Origin: Methylorubrum rhodinum
Lineage (GTDB): Bacteria > Pseudomonadota > Alphaproteobacteria > Rhizobiales > Beijerinckiaceae
Assembly (NCBI RefSeq): GCF_014199935.1
Contig: NZ_JACHOP010000009.1
Location: forward strand, 62,001 to 126,000
Direction: 5' to 3'
Length of the DNA stretch: 64,000 bases
Position 1 is the first letter of the stretch. Every line of letters starts with the position of its first letter. Positions 26,920 to 36,622 of this stretch are shown piece after piece. The notes under the pieces were generated by a model. The model ran no database searches. It had not been told where the DNA came from and worked only from the letters and a program-made list of their open reading frames with translations. The translations under genes were made by a program, and so were the position numbers.

Positions 26920-29481
26920 TCAGAAGCGCGAGCCGCCGGAGAAGCGGAAGGCCTGGAGCTGGTCCTTGCCGACCTTGCCGAAGCCGTTGCTCACGCCCTC
27001 GTCCTTGGTCAGGGCGTAGGCGTAGTCGAAGCGGATCGGGCCGAGCGGCGAGTTCCACAGGATCGAGGCACCGACCGAGGAACGGATCGTGGCGCTGTCG
27101 CGGACGTTCACGCATTCCGGCTCGACGGTGATCGCGCCGGCCCCGATGCTGCGGTAGTTGCAGCCCGTCGGGCCGAGGCCGTTGATGAAGGCGTCGCCGT
27201 TCACGTTGAAGGTGCGCCGACCGGAATAGCCGAACAGCGTACCGGCATCGGCGAACACGGCGCCCTTCAGGCCGAGATCCTTCGGGATGCCCCAGATCGG
27301 GAACTGAACCTCGACCGTGGCGCCGAAATAGGTCGTGCCGCCGATGGCGTTGGAGCGGGCGTCGGCGATGCCGACGTCGCGGGGTCCGAGGCCGTTCGGC
27401 GCGAAGCCGCGGACCAGCGACGGGCCGAGGAAGAACTGGTCGGTGATGCGCAGCGGGTTGCCGTCGAGCGCCGAGATGTGACCGCCCTGCAGGCGGACGA
27501 AGCCGATCACGTCCTCCCAGATCTCCTTGTAGTAGCGGGCGTCGCCCGTCACACGGAAGAACTTGGAGTCGCCGCCGATGCCGGCCACGTCGGGCTTCAG
27601 CTCGCCGTAGAAGCCGTTGGTCGGCCGCTGCAGGTTGTCGAGGGTCGAGTAGGCCAGCGTCACACCGGCGAGAGAGGTCAGGGTCGAGCCCTGCGATCCC
27701 TTGAGCGCGATCGACGCCTCGCCGTCATAGGCGCAGTTCGGATAGGTCGGCAGCCCGGCGACATTCTGGCCGGTCGTCGGATCGACCGTTCCGGCCGGGT
27801 TGAGCTGCGTGTAGCCGGGGATCGGAACCGAGCAGTCGTTGTAGGGCCGCTTGATCGTGTTCGGCACCTTCAGCTCGGTGTTGTAGAGCGAGTAGCGGAA
27901 GGTGACGCCGAAATCCTCGGTGATCGGCAGGCCGACGCGGAGCTGGCCGCCGTAGACGGTCGTCTCGTAGCGCGAGTAGCGGGTCAGGTCCGAGTACTTG
28001 TAGAAGGCGTCGAAGCCGGCCGCCATGCGGTAGCCGAGGAAGTACGGCTCGGTGAACGAGAAGTCGAAGCCCTTGGCGTACTGGCCGCCCTGGCCGGCGA
28101 CGCGCACGTACTGGCCCCGTCCCAGGAAGTTCGACTCGGAGACCGAGACCTCGCCGATGATGCCGTCCTGGGTGGAGTAGCCGCCCGCCACCGAGAACGA
28201 GCCCGTGGGCTGATCCTCGACGTCGATGTTCACGATCACGCGGTCCGGCGAGGTGCCCGGCTCGTTGGAGAACCGCACCTTCTTGAAGAAGCCCAGGCCG
28301 TTGAGACGGCGCTCGGCGCGGTCGACCAGGACGCGGTTGTAGGCGTCGCCCTCGGTCAGGTCGAGCTCGCGGCGGATGACGTAGTCGCGTGTGCGGGTGT
28401 TGCCGCGGATGTTGATGCGCTCGACGTAGACGCGCGGGCCGTCCTCGACCACGAAGCCGAGGGAGACCTGCCGGGAAGCACGGTCGCGCTGGCCGGTCGG
28501 GCGCACCTGCGCGAAGGGATGGCCCTGGCGGTTGACCTCGGTGGTCACGCCGACCAGCGACTTCTCCACGTCCTCGGCATTGTAGACATCGCCGACGCGG
28601 GCGCGGATCTGGCCGTCGAGGGCCTCGCGGTCGACACCGGGAATGCGCGGATCCACGGCGACGGCGCCGACGGTGTACTGCTCGCCCTCGTCGACCGTGA
28701 CGGTGACGACCCAGCCGGAATCGTCGGCGGCCTCGACGTAGCGGGCGTCGGCGTTGACGACGCGGAAATCGGCATAGCCGTTCTTGAGGTAGTAGCGGCG
28801 CACGAGTTCGACATCGGCCGCGATCCGGTCCGGATCGTAGACGTCGGAGGTCTTGATGAACGACAGGAAGTTCATCTCCGTCGAGGTCATGAGGCCGCGC
28901 AGCGTCGACTCGGAATAGGCGCGGTTGCCGACGAAGTTGATCGCGCGGATGCCGGTCTTGTCGCCCTCGTCGATGGTGAAGACGACGTCGGAGCGGCCGT
29001 TGGGCAGGTCGACGAGGCGGTAGCTGATCTTGGCGGTGCCGCGACCGAAGCGCTTGTAGACCTCGCGGATGCGCTCGACGTCGGCCGCGACGACCGCCTG
29101 GCTGAGCGCACCGCGCTCCTTGGACTCGACGACGCCCTCAAGCGTCGACTTCTCGACCTTCTTGTTGCCCTCGAAGAAGACGCGGCCGACGACACTGTTC
29201 TCGCGCACCCGCACCACGGTGGTGCCGCCGCGCGCCGAGACCTGCACGTCGGAGAAGAGGCCGGTGGAGAGGAGGTTGCGCCGGGCCTCCTCGGGGGAGC
29301 CGGAGGCGGTGCCGGTGACGTAGGAGCGGATCGTGCCGGAATCGACCCGCTTGTTGCCTTCAACGACGATCTGCTGGGCGTGAGCGACCTCGCCGCCGAG
29401 GATCACACCGGCGGCGGTGGCGACCAGAACGATGGCCCGCTCCGCCGACTTGCGCCGGCGCTTTCCCGTCATCGACATCAT
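26920..29481 (-). CDS. bamA: Outer-membrane protein assembly factor BamA
   Basis: An 853-residue BAM complex core. It has a signal peptide (cleavage near A-H-A), five POTRA domains (about residues 35-430) and a 16-strand Omp85 barrel containing the V-R-G-F motif (residue region 690) of the L6 loop. It ends in Phe. It folds outer-membrane beta-barrels such as the porin and the secretin encoded in this window. It sits between rseP and lpxD in the conserved envelope cluster. Confidence 0.97.
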   Translation of the reverse strand: MMSMTGKRRRKSAERAIVLVATAAGVILGGEVAHAQQIVVEGNKRVDSGTIRSYVTGTASGSPEEARRNLLSTGLFSDVQVSARGGTTVVRVRENSVVGRVFFEGNKKVEKSTLEGVVESKERGALSQAVVAADVERIREVYKRFGRGTAKISYRLVDLPNGRSDVVFTIDEGDKTGIRAINFVGNRAYSESTLRGLMTSTEMNFLSFIKTSDVYDPDRIAADVELVRRYYLKNGYADFRVVNADARYVEAADDSGWVVTVTVDEGEQYTVGAVAVDPRIPGVDREALDGQIRARVGDVYNAEDVEKSLVGVTTEVNRQGHPFAQVRPTGQRDRASRQVSLGFVVEDGPRVYVERINIRGNTRTRDYVIRRELDLTEGDAYNRVLVDRAERRLNGLGFFKKVRFSNEPGTSPDRVIVNIDVEDQPTGSFSVAGGYSTQDGIIGEVSVSESNFLGRGQYVRVAGQGGQYAKGFDFSFTEPYFLGYRMAAGFDAFYKYSDLTRYSRYETTVYGGQLRVGLPITEDFGVTFRYSLYNTELKVPNTIKRPYNDCSVPIPGYTQLNPAGTVDPTTGQNVAGLPTYPNCAYDGEASIALKGSQGSTLTSLAGVTLAYSTLDNLQRPTNGFYGELKPDVAGIGGDSKFFRVTGDARYYKEIWEDVIGFVRLQGGHISALDGNPLRITDQFFLGPSLVRGFAPNGLGPRDVGIADARSNAIGGTTYFGATVEVQFPIWGIPKDLGLKGAVFADAGTLFGYSGRRTFNVNGDAFINGLGPTGCNYRSIGAGAITVEPECVNVRDSATIRSSVGASILWNSPLGPIRFDYAYALTKDEGVSNGFGKVGKDQLQAFRFSGGSRF

Positions 29482-29964
29482 GTAATCGCCCGTCTCTTTT
29501 TATCTCAGCACGGGTTCGCACCCGCGGGCCGCCGTCCGGTTAGAGACAGGCCGCCCTCTGGTCCCAGCCACGCTTGTATCGGGATTCCCCTGCGACGCAA
29601 CGCGGGGGAGGTCCGCCGTTAAGGGATTTTGGGGGGTCGTGGCCTTCGCGCCACTTAACGGCTCGGCACTTGCCCACAGGATCGCGGATCAGGGTGAATG
29701 GGGCGTAAATGCGGCTCCCACCACGGCTTTTCGGATCGGGATCCGATCGCCGCAACACCCCGTTAACCACGGCTCCGAATCGGAATCGTGGCGCTCATCC
29801 ACGAAAAAGGCCCGGCCGAAAGGGCCGGGCCACCGCTCGAAGTCGCGCGGGCGGCGTCGCGGCGCGAAGGGCGCCGCGCGCAGCGGGCCTCGGCATCGGC
29901 CGAGGCATCCAGGAGCAAACCTGAAGCCCGCGGAGGCGGGCGCCGGCGACGGAGGCCGGGAAAA
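29482..29964. other. Intergenic region with rseP terminator and bamA promoter
   Basis: 483 bases between bamA and rseP on the minus strand. A rho-independent terminator lies at 29804-29831. The stretch 29500-29780 contains several TTAACGG/CGTTAA-type segments and likely carries an independent bamA promoter. No gene seen. Confidence 0.55.
29804..29831 (-). terminator. Rho-independent terminator downstream of rseP
   Basis: GGCCCGGCC (29809-29817) pairs with GGCCGGGCC (29823-29831); on the minus strand the stem is followed by TTTTT (complement of 29804-29808). It ends the rseP transcript about 135 bases after the stop, which separates it from bamA. Confidence 0.85.
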
Positions 29965-31122
29965 TCAGGTGCCGCGGCTGAAGGAGGCGCCGAGGTTGAG
30001 GATGTCGTTCCAGGCGGCGAACAGCATCAGCATCAGCACGAAGGCCAGACCGATGCGGAAGCCGATCTCCTGGGCGCGCTCGCTCAGGGGTTTCCCGCGC
30101 ACCACTTCGAAGGCGTAGAACAGGAGGTGGCCGCCGTCGAGCAGCGGGATCGGGAAGAGGTTGAGCAGGCCGATCGAGACAGAGAGCAGCGCGATCAGCC
30201 CGATCAGCCCGCCGACGCCGCCGACGCGGGCGACCTCGCCGGAGACCCGGGCGATGCCGATCGGCCCGGAGAGCTGGTCGGCGGATTCGCGGCCCGTCAC
30301 CAGCTTGCCGATGTAGTCGAAGGTGCGCTCGACCACGAAGTAGGTCTCGCTGACGCCGAGCTTGAGCGACTCGTAGGGGCCGTAATGCACGAGCTTGGCC
30401 GCGTCGCCCCGCGGCCCGTTGATGCCGAGCCGGCCGAAGCGGTGGCGGCCGAACGGGGTGCGGTCCTCGATCTTCTCGGGCACCGCGGTCAGCGTCTTCG
30501 CCTCACCGCCGCGATCGACCGTGACCGAGAGGGACGAGCCGGCCGCCCCCGAGACGACGCGCTGCATCTCGCCGAAGGTCGCGATGGTCTGCCCGTCGAT
30601 GGAGCGGATCACGTCGCCGGGCTGGAAGCCGGCGCGCTCGGCGGCGCTGCCGGGCTGCACCGCCTCGACGCGGGCCGGCGTCTCGTAACGGCCGTTGACG
30701 TAGATCGCGCCCGCGAACACCGCGATCGCCAGGATGAAGTTGGCGATCGGCCCCGCGGCGACGATCGCCGCGCGCTTGGCCACGGGCTGGGTCGGGAAGC
30801 TGATCGCGCGCTCGTGCGGGTTCATCCGGGCGACCGCTTGCGGATCGGGCACGCTGGCGCCGTTGGCGTCGCCCACGAACTTGACGTAGCCGCCGAGCGG
30901 GATCGCGCAGAGTTTCCAGCGGGTGCCGCGCCGATCGGTGAAGCCGACGAGTTCCGGCCCGAAGCCGATCGAGAAGGCGTTGACGCCGACGCCGCACCAG
31001 CGGCCGACGAGGAAGTGCCCCATCTCGTGGACGAAGACCACGATGGTCAGCACGATCAGGAACGGGATCACCGCGCCGAAGAAACCGGCCGCGTTGCCGC
31101 CCATGCTGCTGAGGAAATCCAT
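29965..31122 (-). CDS. rseP: Site-2 intramembrane zinc protease
   Basis: A 385-residue RseP/RasP homologue. The zinc site H-E-M-G-H is at residues 32-36 in the first membrane helix, with the third ligand in P-I-P-L-L-D-G-G-H of a late helix. A PDZ domain lies at about residues 130-210 (R-A-G-F-Q-P-G-D-V-I-R-S-I-D-G). It clips membrane anti-sigma factors and leftover signal peptides. One PDZ domain is typical for alphaproteobacteria, versus two in E. coli. Confidence 0.96.
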   Translation of the reverse strand: MDFLSSMGGNAAGFFGAVIPFLIVLTIVVFVHEMGHFLVGRWCGVGVNAFSIGFGPELVGFTDRRGTRWKLCAIPLGGYVKFVGDANGASVPDPQAVARMNPHERAISFPTQPVAKRAAIVAAGPIANFILAIAVFAGAIYVNGRYETPARVEAVQPGSAAERAGFQPGDVIRSIDGQTIATFGEMQRVVSGAAGSSLSVTVDRGGEAKTLTAVPEKIEDRTPFGRHRFGRLGINGPRGDAAKLVHYGPYESLKLGVSETYFVVERTFDYIGKLVTGRESADQLSGPIGIARVSGEVARVGGVGGLIGLIALLSVSIGLLNLFPIPLLDGGHLLFYAFEVVRGKPLSERAQEIGFRIGLAFVLMLMLFAAWNDILNLGASFSRGT

Positions 31123-31284
31123 TCCGGCACCCTTTTGCCGCGCTCGTCTCGTGGTCCGCCCTGACAGGGCGGCCCCCCAAGCCGCAAGTCGCGGATCGTC
31201 GCACGCCGCGCGGCCCGGCGCGAGACCTTTCGATTGTTTCGATTCGCGCGCGGTGAGCCGGTCCCCGTCAAGCCTGTCCTAGGG

Positions 31285-32463
31285 TTAACCGGCGGCGCGG
31301 GCCTGCGGCACCGCCTCCAGGCTCCAGGCCCGTACCTCGGCGTCGATGGCGAGCGCCTCCTCGACGTCCTCGGGCGCGCGGGTGTGGACAGTGGCGAAGC
31401 GCTCGCAGGCGCGCTCGACCAGTTCGGCGATGCCGTAGAAGGGGATCGCGCCGCGGATGAAGGCGGCGACCGCGATCTCGTTGGCGGCGTTCATCACGGT
31501 GGGCGCCGCCCCGCCCTCGGTCAGCGCCGCGCGAGCGACGCGCAGGCAGGGGAAGCGCGCCTCGTCGGCCGGCTCGAAGGTGAGGCTGCCCGTCGTCGCG
31601 AGATCGAGCGGGCGCCCGCGGGCGATCTCCAGGCGGTCGCCGAGGCCGAGGCAATGGGCGATCGGCACCCGCATGTCCGGCATCGCGAGCCCTGCGGTGA
31701 CGGCGCCGTCGCGCCACGCGATCAGCCCGTGCACGATCGATTGCGGATGGACGATCACGTCGAGCCGGGCCGCCTCGATGGCGAAGAGGTGACGGGCCTC
31801 GATCAGCTCCAGCCCCTTGTTCATCAGCGAGGCGGAATCGATGTTGATCTTCATGCCCATCGACCAGGTCGGGTGGGCGGCGGCCTCGGCCGGCGATGCG
31901 GCGGCGATGCGCTCCCGCGTCCAGGTGCGGAACGGGCCGCCGGACGCCGTGAGCGTCATCTTGGCGATGTCGGAAACGCGACCGTCGCCCATGGCCTGGG
32001 CCAGTGCGTTGTGCTCGGAATCGACCGGCAGGATCGTTGCGCCGTAGCGGGCGGCGTCGCGCATGAAGGCGTCGCCGGCGCAGACGAGGCTCTCCTTGTT
32101 GGCGAGCGCGATGGTGCGCCCGAGCCGGAGCGCCGCGTGGGTCGGCTTCAGGCCCGCCGCCCCGCTCACCGCGGCGACGACGATGTCCGCCTCGCGGGCG
32201 ACCGCCTCCAGCACCGCACTCTCCCCCGCCCCGTTCGGGATGCCGGAGCCGGACAAAGCCTCGGCCAGAGCTGGCCCGGCGGACTCGTCGGCGAGGGCGG
32301 CGAAGTCGGGCCGCATCTCCAGGGCGAGCTTGGCGAGCGCGGCCGCGTCCTTGCCACCGACGAGCGCGCCGACGCGGAAGCGGCCGGCATGCTGGGTCAG
32401 GAGGTCGGTGGTCGAGCGGCCGATCGATCCGGTGGCGCCGAGGACGGTGACGGTGAGGCTCAC
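31285..32463 (-). CDS. dxr: 1-deoxy-D-xylulose 5-phosphate reductoisomerase
   Basis: A 392-residue enzyme of the MEP isoprenoid pathway, which converts DXP to MEP with NADPH. It opens with the nucleotide fold V-L-G-A-T-G-S-I-G-R-S-T. The metal and substrate region shows P-V-D-S-E-H-N-A, A-S-G-G-P-F-R and W-S-M-G-x-K-I-N-I-D-S-A-S-L-M-N-K-G-L-E. It supplies precursors for undecaprenyl phosphate made by uppS upstream, and for carotenoids and hopanoids typical of this genus. Confidence 0.97.
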   Translation of the reverse strand: MSLTVTVLGATGSIGRSTTDLLTQHAGRFRVGALVGGKDAAALAKLALEMRPDFAALADESAGPALAEALSGSGIPNGAGESAVLEAVAREADIVVAAVSGAAGLKPTHAALRLGRTIALANKESLVCAGDAFMRDAARYGATILPVDSEHNALAQAMGDGRVSDIAKMTLTASGGPFRTWTRERIAAASPAEAAAHPTWSMGMKINIDSASLMNKGLELIEARHLFAIEAARLDVIVHPQSIVHGLIAWRDGAVTAGLAMPDMRVPIAHCLGLGDRLEIARGRPLDLATTGSLTFEPADEARFPCLRVARAALTEGGAAPTVMNAANEIAVAAFIRGAIPFYGIAELVERACERFATVHTRAPEDVEEALAIDAEVRAWSLEAVPQARAAG

Positions 32464-32486
32464 GACGAAACTTCCCTAACAGGCGC

Positions 32487-33341
32487 TCAAGCGGTGAGCC
32501 GCAGCGCGGCAAAGCACAGGCCGGCGAGCAGCGCCACGGCGAAGAAGCCGTCGAGCCGGTCCATGACGCCGCCATGGCCGGGAATCGAGCGGCCGGAATC
32601 CTTCACGCCGTAGCGCCGCTTGAGCGAGGATTCGACGAGGTCGCCGCCTTGGCTAAGCACCGAGGCGATCCCGCTGAACAGCGCGACCACGGGCAGCGAG
32701 ACGGCGGGCAGCGCCTCCCAGCCGTGGCTGCGGGCGATGGCCGCCGTCACGGTGCCGGCGACGATGCCGGCGGTGAGCCCGCCGAGCGCGCCCGACCACG
32801 TCTTGTTGGGGCTCACCCGCGGCATCAGCTTCGGCCCGCCGATCAGGCGGCCGGTGATGTAGGCCAGGATGTCGGTCGACCAGACCACGGCGAACATCCA
32901 GGCCGGCCCGACGAGGCCGATGGCGGGATCGATGCGCAGAAGCGTCGGCACCAGCGCGACGACGGCGCCGCCGAGGAGGCCGCTCACGGCCTTGCGCCGG
33001 GTGATGCCGCGCGCCAGCGCGACGAGGCCGACGCTGCCGGCGAGCAGGATGAGCAGGAAGCTCCACGCCGGCGCGCCGAGGAGCGCGGCGGCGGCGAGCC
33101 CGGCGAGCGTCGCGCCGGTGACGCCGAGCAGCGGCAGCAGCGGCTCCGAGCGGGTCATGGCGAGCCATTCGGCGGCGCCGACCGTGCCGGCGATGAGCCA
33201 GACCAGGGCGAAGGCCCAGCCGCCGAGGAGCAGCGTGCCGACCACCGCCGTGCCGAGCACGATCGCCGAGACGGTGCGCAGCCGGAACTCGCGGGTGGCG
33301 AAGGGGGAGCGCACGGCCCGGACGGGTGGGGACTGCGCCAT
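32487..33341 (-). CDS. cdsA: Phosphatidate cytidylyltransferase
   Basis: A 284-residue membrane enzyme that makes CDP-diacylglycerol from phosphatidate and CTP. It has seven or so membrane segments and the family signature in the run from S-Q-G-G-D-L-V-E-S-S-L-K-R-R to K-D-S-G-R-S-I-P-G-H-G-G-V-M-D-R-L-D. The ATG shares one base with the uppS stop (TGATG), so the two are translationally coupled; that decides the start. Confidence 0.96.
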   Translation of the reverse strand: MAQSPPVRAVRSPFATREFRLRTVSAIVLGTAVVGTLLLGGWAFALVWLIAGTVGAAEWLAMTRSEPLLPLLGVTGATLAGLAAAALLGAPAWSFLLILLAGSVGLVALARGITRRKAVSGLLGGAVVALVPTLLRIDPAIGLVGPAWMFAVVWSTDILAYITGRLIGGPKLMPRVSPNKTWSGALGGLTAGIVAGTVTAAIARSHGWEALPAVSLPVVALFSGIASVLSQGGDLVESSLKRRYGVKDSGRSIPGHGGVMDRLDGFFAVALLAGLCFAALRLTA

Positions 33342-34114
33342 CAGCCGGCCGTCGTCCCGAGGCCGCCGAAGCGGCGGTCGCGGCGGTGGTACTCGGCGAG
33401 CGCCGCCTCGAAGGCCGCGTGGTCGAAATCCGGCCAGAAGCCCGGCTCGATCACGTACTCGGCATAGGCCGTCTGCCATGTCAGGAAGTTCGACAGGCGC
33501 TGCTCGCCGGAGGTGCGGATCACGAGGTCGGGATCGGGGATGCCGGCGGTGTCGAGGGCGCCCGCGATCGTCGGCAGGTCGATCTCTTCCGGCCGCAGCC
33601 GGCCCGCGGCGACCGATGCGGCGATCCGCCGAACCGCGCTCAGAATCTCCTGGCGGCCGCCGTAGTTGAAGGCGACCACCAGCGTCAGGCCGGTATTGGC
33701 GCGGGTGCGCGCCTCGGCCTCGTCGAGGAGCGCTGCGATATCGGCGGAGAGGTTTTGGCGCTCTCCGATCACCCGAATGCGCACGTTGTTGGCGTGGAGG
33801 TCGGCCAGATCCCCGCGCACGAACAGGCGCAGCAGGCCCATCAGCTCGGTGATCTCGGAGGGCGGACGGCGCCAGTTCTCGGACGAGAAGCTGTAGACGG
33901 TGAGGTAGGCCACACCGAGATCGATCGCCGAGCGCACCGCGCGGCGCACCGCCTCGACGCCGCGGCGATGCCCCTCGAAGCGGGGCAGCCCCTTCCGGGC
34001 GGCCCAGCGGCCGTTGCCGTCCATGATGATCGCGACGTGCCGGGGAGCCGGGCGCGCCGCTCCATCGGGGGCGGTGTCCGCCCCGATCTGCCGCGCGCCC
34101 TCCGAGCGAACCAA
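33341..34114 (-). CDS. uppS: Isoprenyl transferase (undecaprenyl diphosphate synthase)
   Basis: A cis-prenyltransferase of about 257 residues that makes the C55 lipid carrier for peptidoglycan and O-antigen. It shows [10 protein letters not shown] with the catalytic Asp, G-H-R-x-G, [11 protein letters not shown], and late [17 protein letters not shown] take the TTG at 34112-34114, which follows GGGGAG at good spacing. The longer open frame runs into the hairpin repeat and is not credible as protein. Confidence 0.93.
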   Translation of the reverse strand: MVRSEGARQIGADTAPDGAARPAPRHVAIIMDGNGRWAARKGLPRFEGHRRGVEAVRRAVRSAIDLGVAYLTVYSFSSENWRRPPSEITELMGLLRLFVRGDLADLHANNVRIRVIGERQNLSADIAALLDEAEARTRANTGLTLVVAFNYGGRQEILSAVRRIAASVAAGRLRPEEIDLPTIAGALDTAGIPDPDLVIRTSGEQRLSNFLTWQTAYAEYVIEPGFWPDFDHAAFEAALAEYHRRDRRFGGLGTTAG

Positions 34115-34148
34115 CCGCCTCTCCCCGTCAGGCAAAAAGTCATGGTTT

Positions 34149-34240
34149 CGAAAGGACACGTCCTTTCGCGGGTCAAGGGCAGCGCCCTGGAACGATGCCG
34201 GGGCTCTGCCCCGGCGCCCCGCCAAAGGGCTTGCCCTTTG
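34149..34240. repeat. Mosaic of four short hairpins (copy C, inverted relative to A)
   Basis: CGAAAGGAC/GTCCTTTCG at 34149-34168, AGGGC/GCCCT at 34176-34188, CCGGGGC/GCCCCGG at 34198-34214, and CAAAGGGC/GCCCTTTG at 34223-34240. These are the four modules of the 21911-22012 copy in reverse order, between frr and uppS inside an otherwise conserved gene cluster. Confidence 0.88.
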
Positions 34241-34270
34241 GGAACCCTTCACGAAAAACCAAACAAATCC

Positions 34271-34834
34271 TCAGACCTGCATGATTTCCTTTTCCTTCGA
34301 GGCCAGCACCTGATCGACTTCGGCGATGGCGTCGTCGGTGGCCTTCTGCACGTCGCCGGCCTGACGCTTCTCGTCGTCCTGGCTGATGGCGCCGTCCTTC
34401 TCCAGCTTCTTGAGGATGTCGAGCCCGTCGCGGCGCACGTGGCGCACGGCGACGCGGGCCTCCTCGGCGTATTTGTGGGCGACCTTGACCATCTCCTTGC
34501 GGCGCTGCTCGTTCATCTCGGGGATGCGCAGGCGGATGGTCTGCCCCTCGGTCATCGGGTTGAGGCCGAGATCGGATTCGCGGATCGCCTTCTCGACGGC
34601 GGTGACCATCGAGCGGTCCCACACCGAGATCGAGAGCAGGCGCGGCTCGGGCACGCTGACGGTGGCGACGCCGGCCATCGGCATCATCGAGCCGTAGGCC
34701 TCGACATTGATCGGCTCGACCAGGCTCGGCGTCGCCCGCCCCGTGCGCAGCGAGCCCAGATCCTTGCTGAGCGAGGCGATAGCGCCCTGCATGCGGCGCT
34801 TGATGTCGCCGAGATCGAAATCCGGTGTGGCCAT
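34271..34834 (-). CDS. frr: Ribosome recycling factor
   Basis: A 187-residue factor that, with EF-G, splits the post-termination ribosome. The standard pattern is present: an N-terminal R-M-x-x-[15 protein letters not shown], domain II with [14 protein letters not shown], then [17 protein letters not shown] and the long C-terminal helix. It lies in the usual pyrH-frr-uppS order. Confidence 0.97.
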   Translation of the reverse strand: MATPDFDLGDIKRRMQGAIASLSKDLGSLRTGRATPSLVEPINVEAYGSMMPMAGVATVSVPEPRLLSISVWDRSMVTAVEKAIRESDLGLNPMTEGQTIRLRIPEMNEQRRKEMVKVAHKYAEEARVAVRHVRRDGLDILKKLEKDGAISQDDEKRQAGDVQKATDDAIAEVDQVLASKEKEIMQV

Positions 34835-34956
34835 GGTTTTGAAAATCCCGACGCGTTCGGGTGGCAGATCGGCGCGAAGGCGCGAAGCCTCCGTCGCGGT
34901 GGCGCTACATGAACGAAAAACCCTGGAGCCGCAAATAGCGTGGCGCGGCGTTTCGC

Positions 34957-35679
34957 CTACGGCACCACGCGGGTCGAGACCGATTGCCCGGTCAGGATCG
35001 CCGTGACCGAACTCGGCGCATGGACCGAGCCGACCACGAGGGTGAGCCGGCTCTCGCGGGCCAGCGCGAAGGCGGCGGTGTCCATCACCTTGAGGTCGCG
35101 GGCGATGGCCTCGTCGTGGGTGATCGAATCGTAGCGGATCGCCTCCGGATCGCGCTTCGGGTCCGCCGAGTAGACGCCGTCCACCTGGGTCGCCTTGAGC
35201 ACCGCGTCGCAGCGCAGTTCCGCCGCGCGCAGAACCGCGGCCGTGTCGGTGGTGAAGTAGGGGTTGCCGGTGCCGCCCGCGAGCACCACGACCTGCCCCT
35301 TGTCGAGATGGTGCAGCGCCGGCTGGCGCGCATAGGTCTCGCAGATCGTCGGCATCGACACCGCCGACATGGTGCGCGCCTGGACGCCGGCCGCGTTGAG
35401 CGCGGTCTCGATGGCGAGCGAGTTCATCACGGTGGCCATCATGCCGAGCGAGTCGCCGGTCGCCCGGTCGATCCAGCCGGCCTGGGAGATGCGCGCCCCG
35501 CGGATCAGGTTGCCGCCGCCGACCACGATGGCGATCTCGATGCCGTGGCCGATGGCCTCGCGGATGTCCTCGGCCAGAGCGGCCAGCATCGGCGGATGCA
35601 GCCAGAACCCGTCGGGGGCGGCGAGCGCCTCGCCCGAGAGCTTGACCAGGACACGGCGGTAGGGCGTCGTCTCCGGCAT
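34957..35679 (-). CDS. pyrH: UMP kinase
   Basis: A 240-residue amino-acid-kinase-fold enzyme converting UMP to UDP. Motifs are [10 protein letters not shown] at the start, V-G-G-G-N-L-I-R-G for the phosphate loop, [12 protein letters not shown], and [17 protein letters not shown] activation and UTP inhibition are known for bacterial members. In related genomes tsf is the immediate upstream neighbour; here an AT-rich gene intervenes. Confidence 0.97.
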   Translation of the reverse strand: MPETTPYRRVLVKLSGEALAAPDGFWLHPPMLAALAEDIREAIGHGIEIAIVVGGGNLIRGARISQAGWIDRATGDSLGMMATVMNSLAIETALNAAGVQARTMSAVSMPTICETYARQPALHHLDKGQVVVLAGGTGNPYFTTDTAAVLRAAELRCDAVLKATQVDGVYSADPKRDPEAIRYDSITHDEAIARDLKVMDTAAFALARESRLTLVVGSVHAPSSVTAILTGQSVSTRVVP

Positions 35680-35849
35680 CGGATCCTCGTCGGCTTGGCT
35701 GCTGGCGCCGGCTTCTAGCAAGACGGGGACCCGAACGTCGAGGGGCGGCGGCATTCCTGCTGCCAATCGAGCAGGATGGGAGAAGCAGCGGATTCACCGC
35801 TCCGCCTGCCGGCCCTGGGCGGGCCAAGCCAACCCTGGTCCAAGACGAT

Positions 35850-36464
35850 CTATTCTTTGAAGAAACTACCCTTACGCGCCTCGATGATCCTTGCCAAAGT
35901 GATCAAAATGCTTTCGCCACTTTCATTCAACAGATCAAAATAACGATCGTCCAAATCATCGAATACCTTCGAGCACTTTTTAAATATTTCTGATACGGCC
36001 TCCATATCTTCAGAATCATGCGGCTGCATGCCAGCCATTTTCTCGAGCAATCTCCAGCGCTCTTCGCGGTCAATTGGTACAGGTCTGGCGAATCTGTCGT
36101 AAGCCTCTTCCAAAATATCGGCCAGTCGGTTCAGCCCAAAACGCCGAGCCCCCTGCAAGGCGTCTTCAGCCAGCTCTCCAAAGCTATTATAAAATACCTG
36201 CGTAATCCCACCGTTTTCGATTTGCCCCGCTACATTCCAAATCGCAAAAAGTCCGATCTGGTCCTCGTTCAAGCGCGGCTGATTTACGCGACGCCACTCC
36301 GGCTCCTCGAATTCCCAGCCGGACGCGACCGATCCGATCGCCGCGAAAACGTAATTCTCTTCATTACACGCTTCATTCTTGCCGCCGCTCTCCGAAAAAC
36401 AGGGGCCGGGCCAAGCGTTTCGTTCAGTAATGTCAGGTGGATACATAAGACGATCCGAATGCAT
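35850..36464 (-). CDS. DMP19-like (DUF4375) protein in an AT-rich insert
   Basis: A 204-residue protein whose middle, [23 protein letters not shown], matches the DMP19/DUF4375 pattern. The Neisseria founder is an acidic DNA-mimic protein that sequesters a repressor; most relatives are uncharacterised. The gene is clearly AT-richer than everything around it and uses A/T-ending codons, a sign of recent transfer. It sits between pyrH and tsf, which are normally adjacent. Its end has no terminator hairpin of its own that I can see. Confidence 0.72.
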   Translation of the reverse strand: MHSDRLMYPPDITERNAWPGPCFSESGGKNEACNEENYVFAAIGSVASGWEFEEPEWRRVNQPRLNEDQIGLFAIWNVAGQIENGGITQVFYNSFGELAEDALQGARRFGLNRLADILEEAYDRFARPVPIDREERWRLLEKMAGMQPHDSEDMEAVSEIFKKCSKVFDDLDDRYFDLLNESGESILITLARIIEARKGSFFKE

Positions 36465-36504
36465 CGAAGTTCGACCATTGGGCTACTGGAGCTATCCGAT
36501 GGCA

Positions 36505-36540
36505 CAAAAATGGCGGCGGCTCTGTTCGAACCGCCGCCAT
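36505..36540 (-). terminator. Rho-independent terminator downstream of tsf
   Basis: ATGGCGGCGG (36510-36519) pairs with CCGCCGCCAT (36531-36540); on the minus strand the stem is followed by TTTTTG. It closes the rpsB-tsf transcript about 80 bases after the tsf stop and separates it from the DMP19-like gene. Confidence 0.85.
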
Positions 36541-36622
36541 GGATCTGAGATTGCCATCGATCGCGGACGCGATCCGGCACCAGCCTTGGCCGAGCCGGAT
36601 CGTGCCGTGAACGTTCCTCGGA

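Noticed and set aside
27478..29622. 714-residue plus-strand open frame
   Set aside because: It is the antisense of bamA with Val/Asp/Leu-rich composition caused by GC-biased codons; no family pattern.
34115..34252. N-terminal extension of uppS to an upstream ATG
   Set aside because: The added sequence is the translated hairpin repeat; a TTG with a good ribosome binding site gives normal length.
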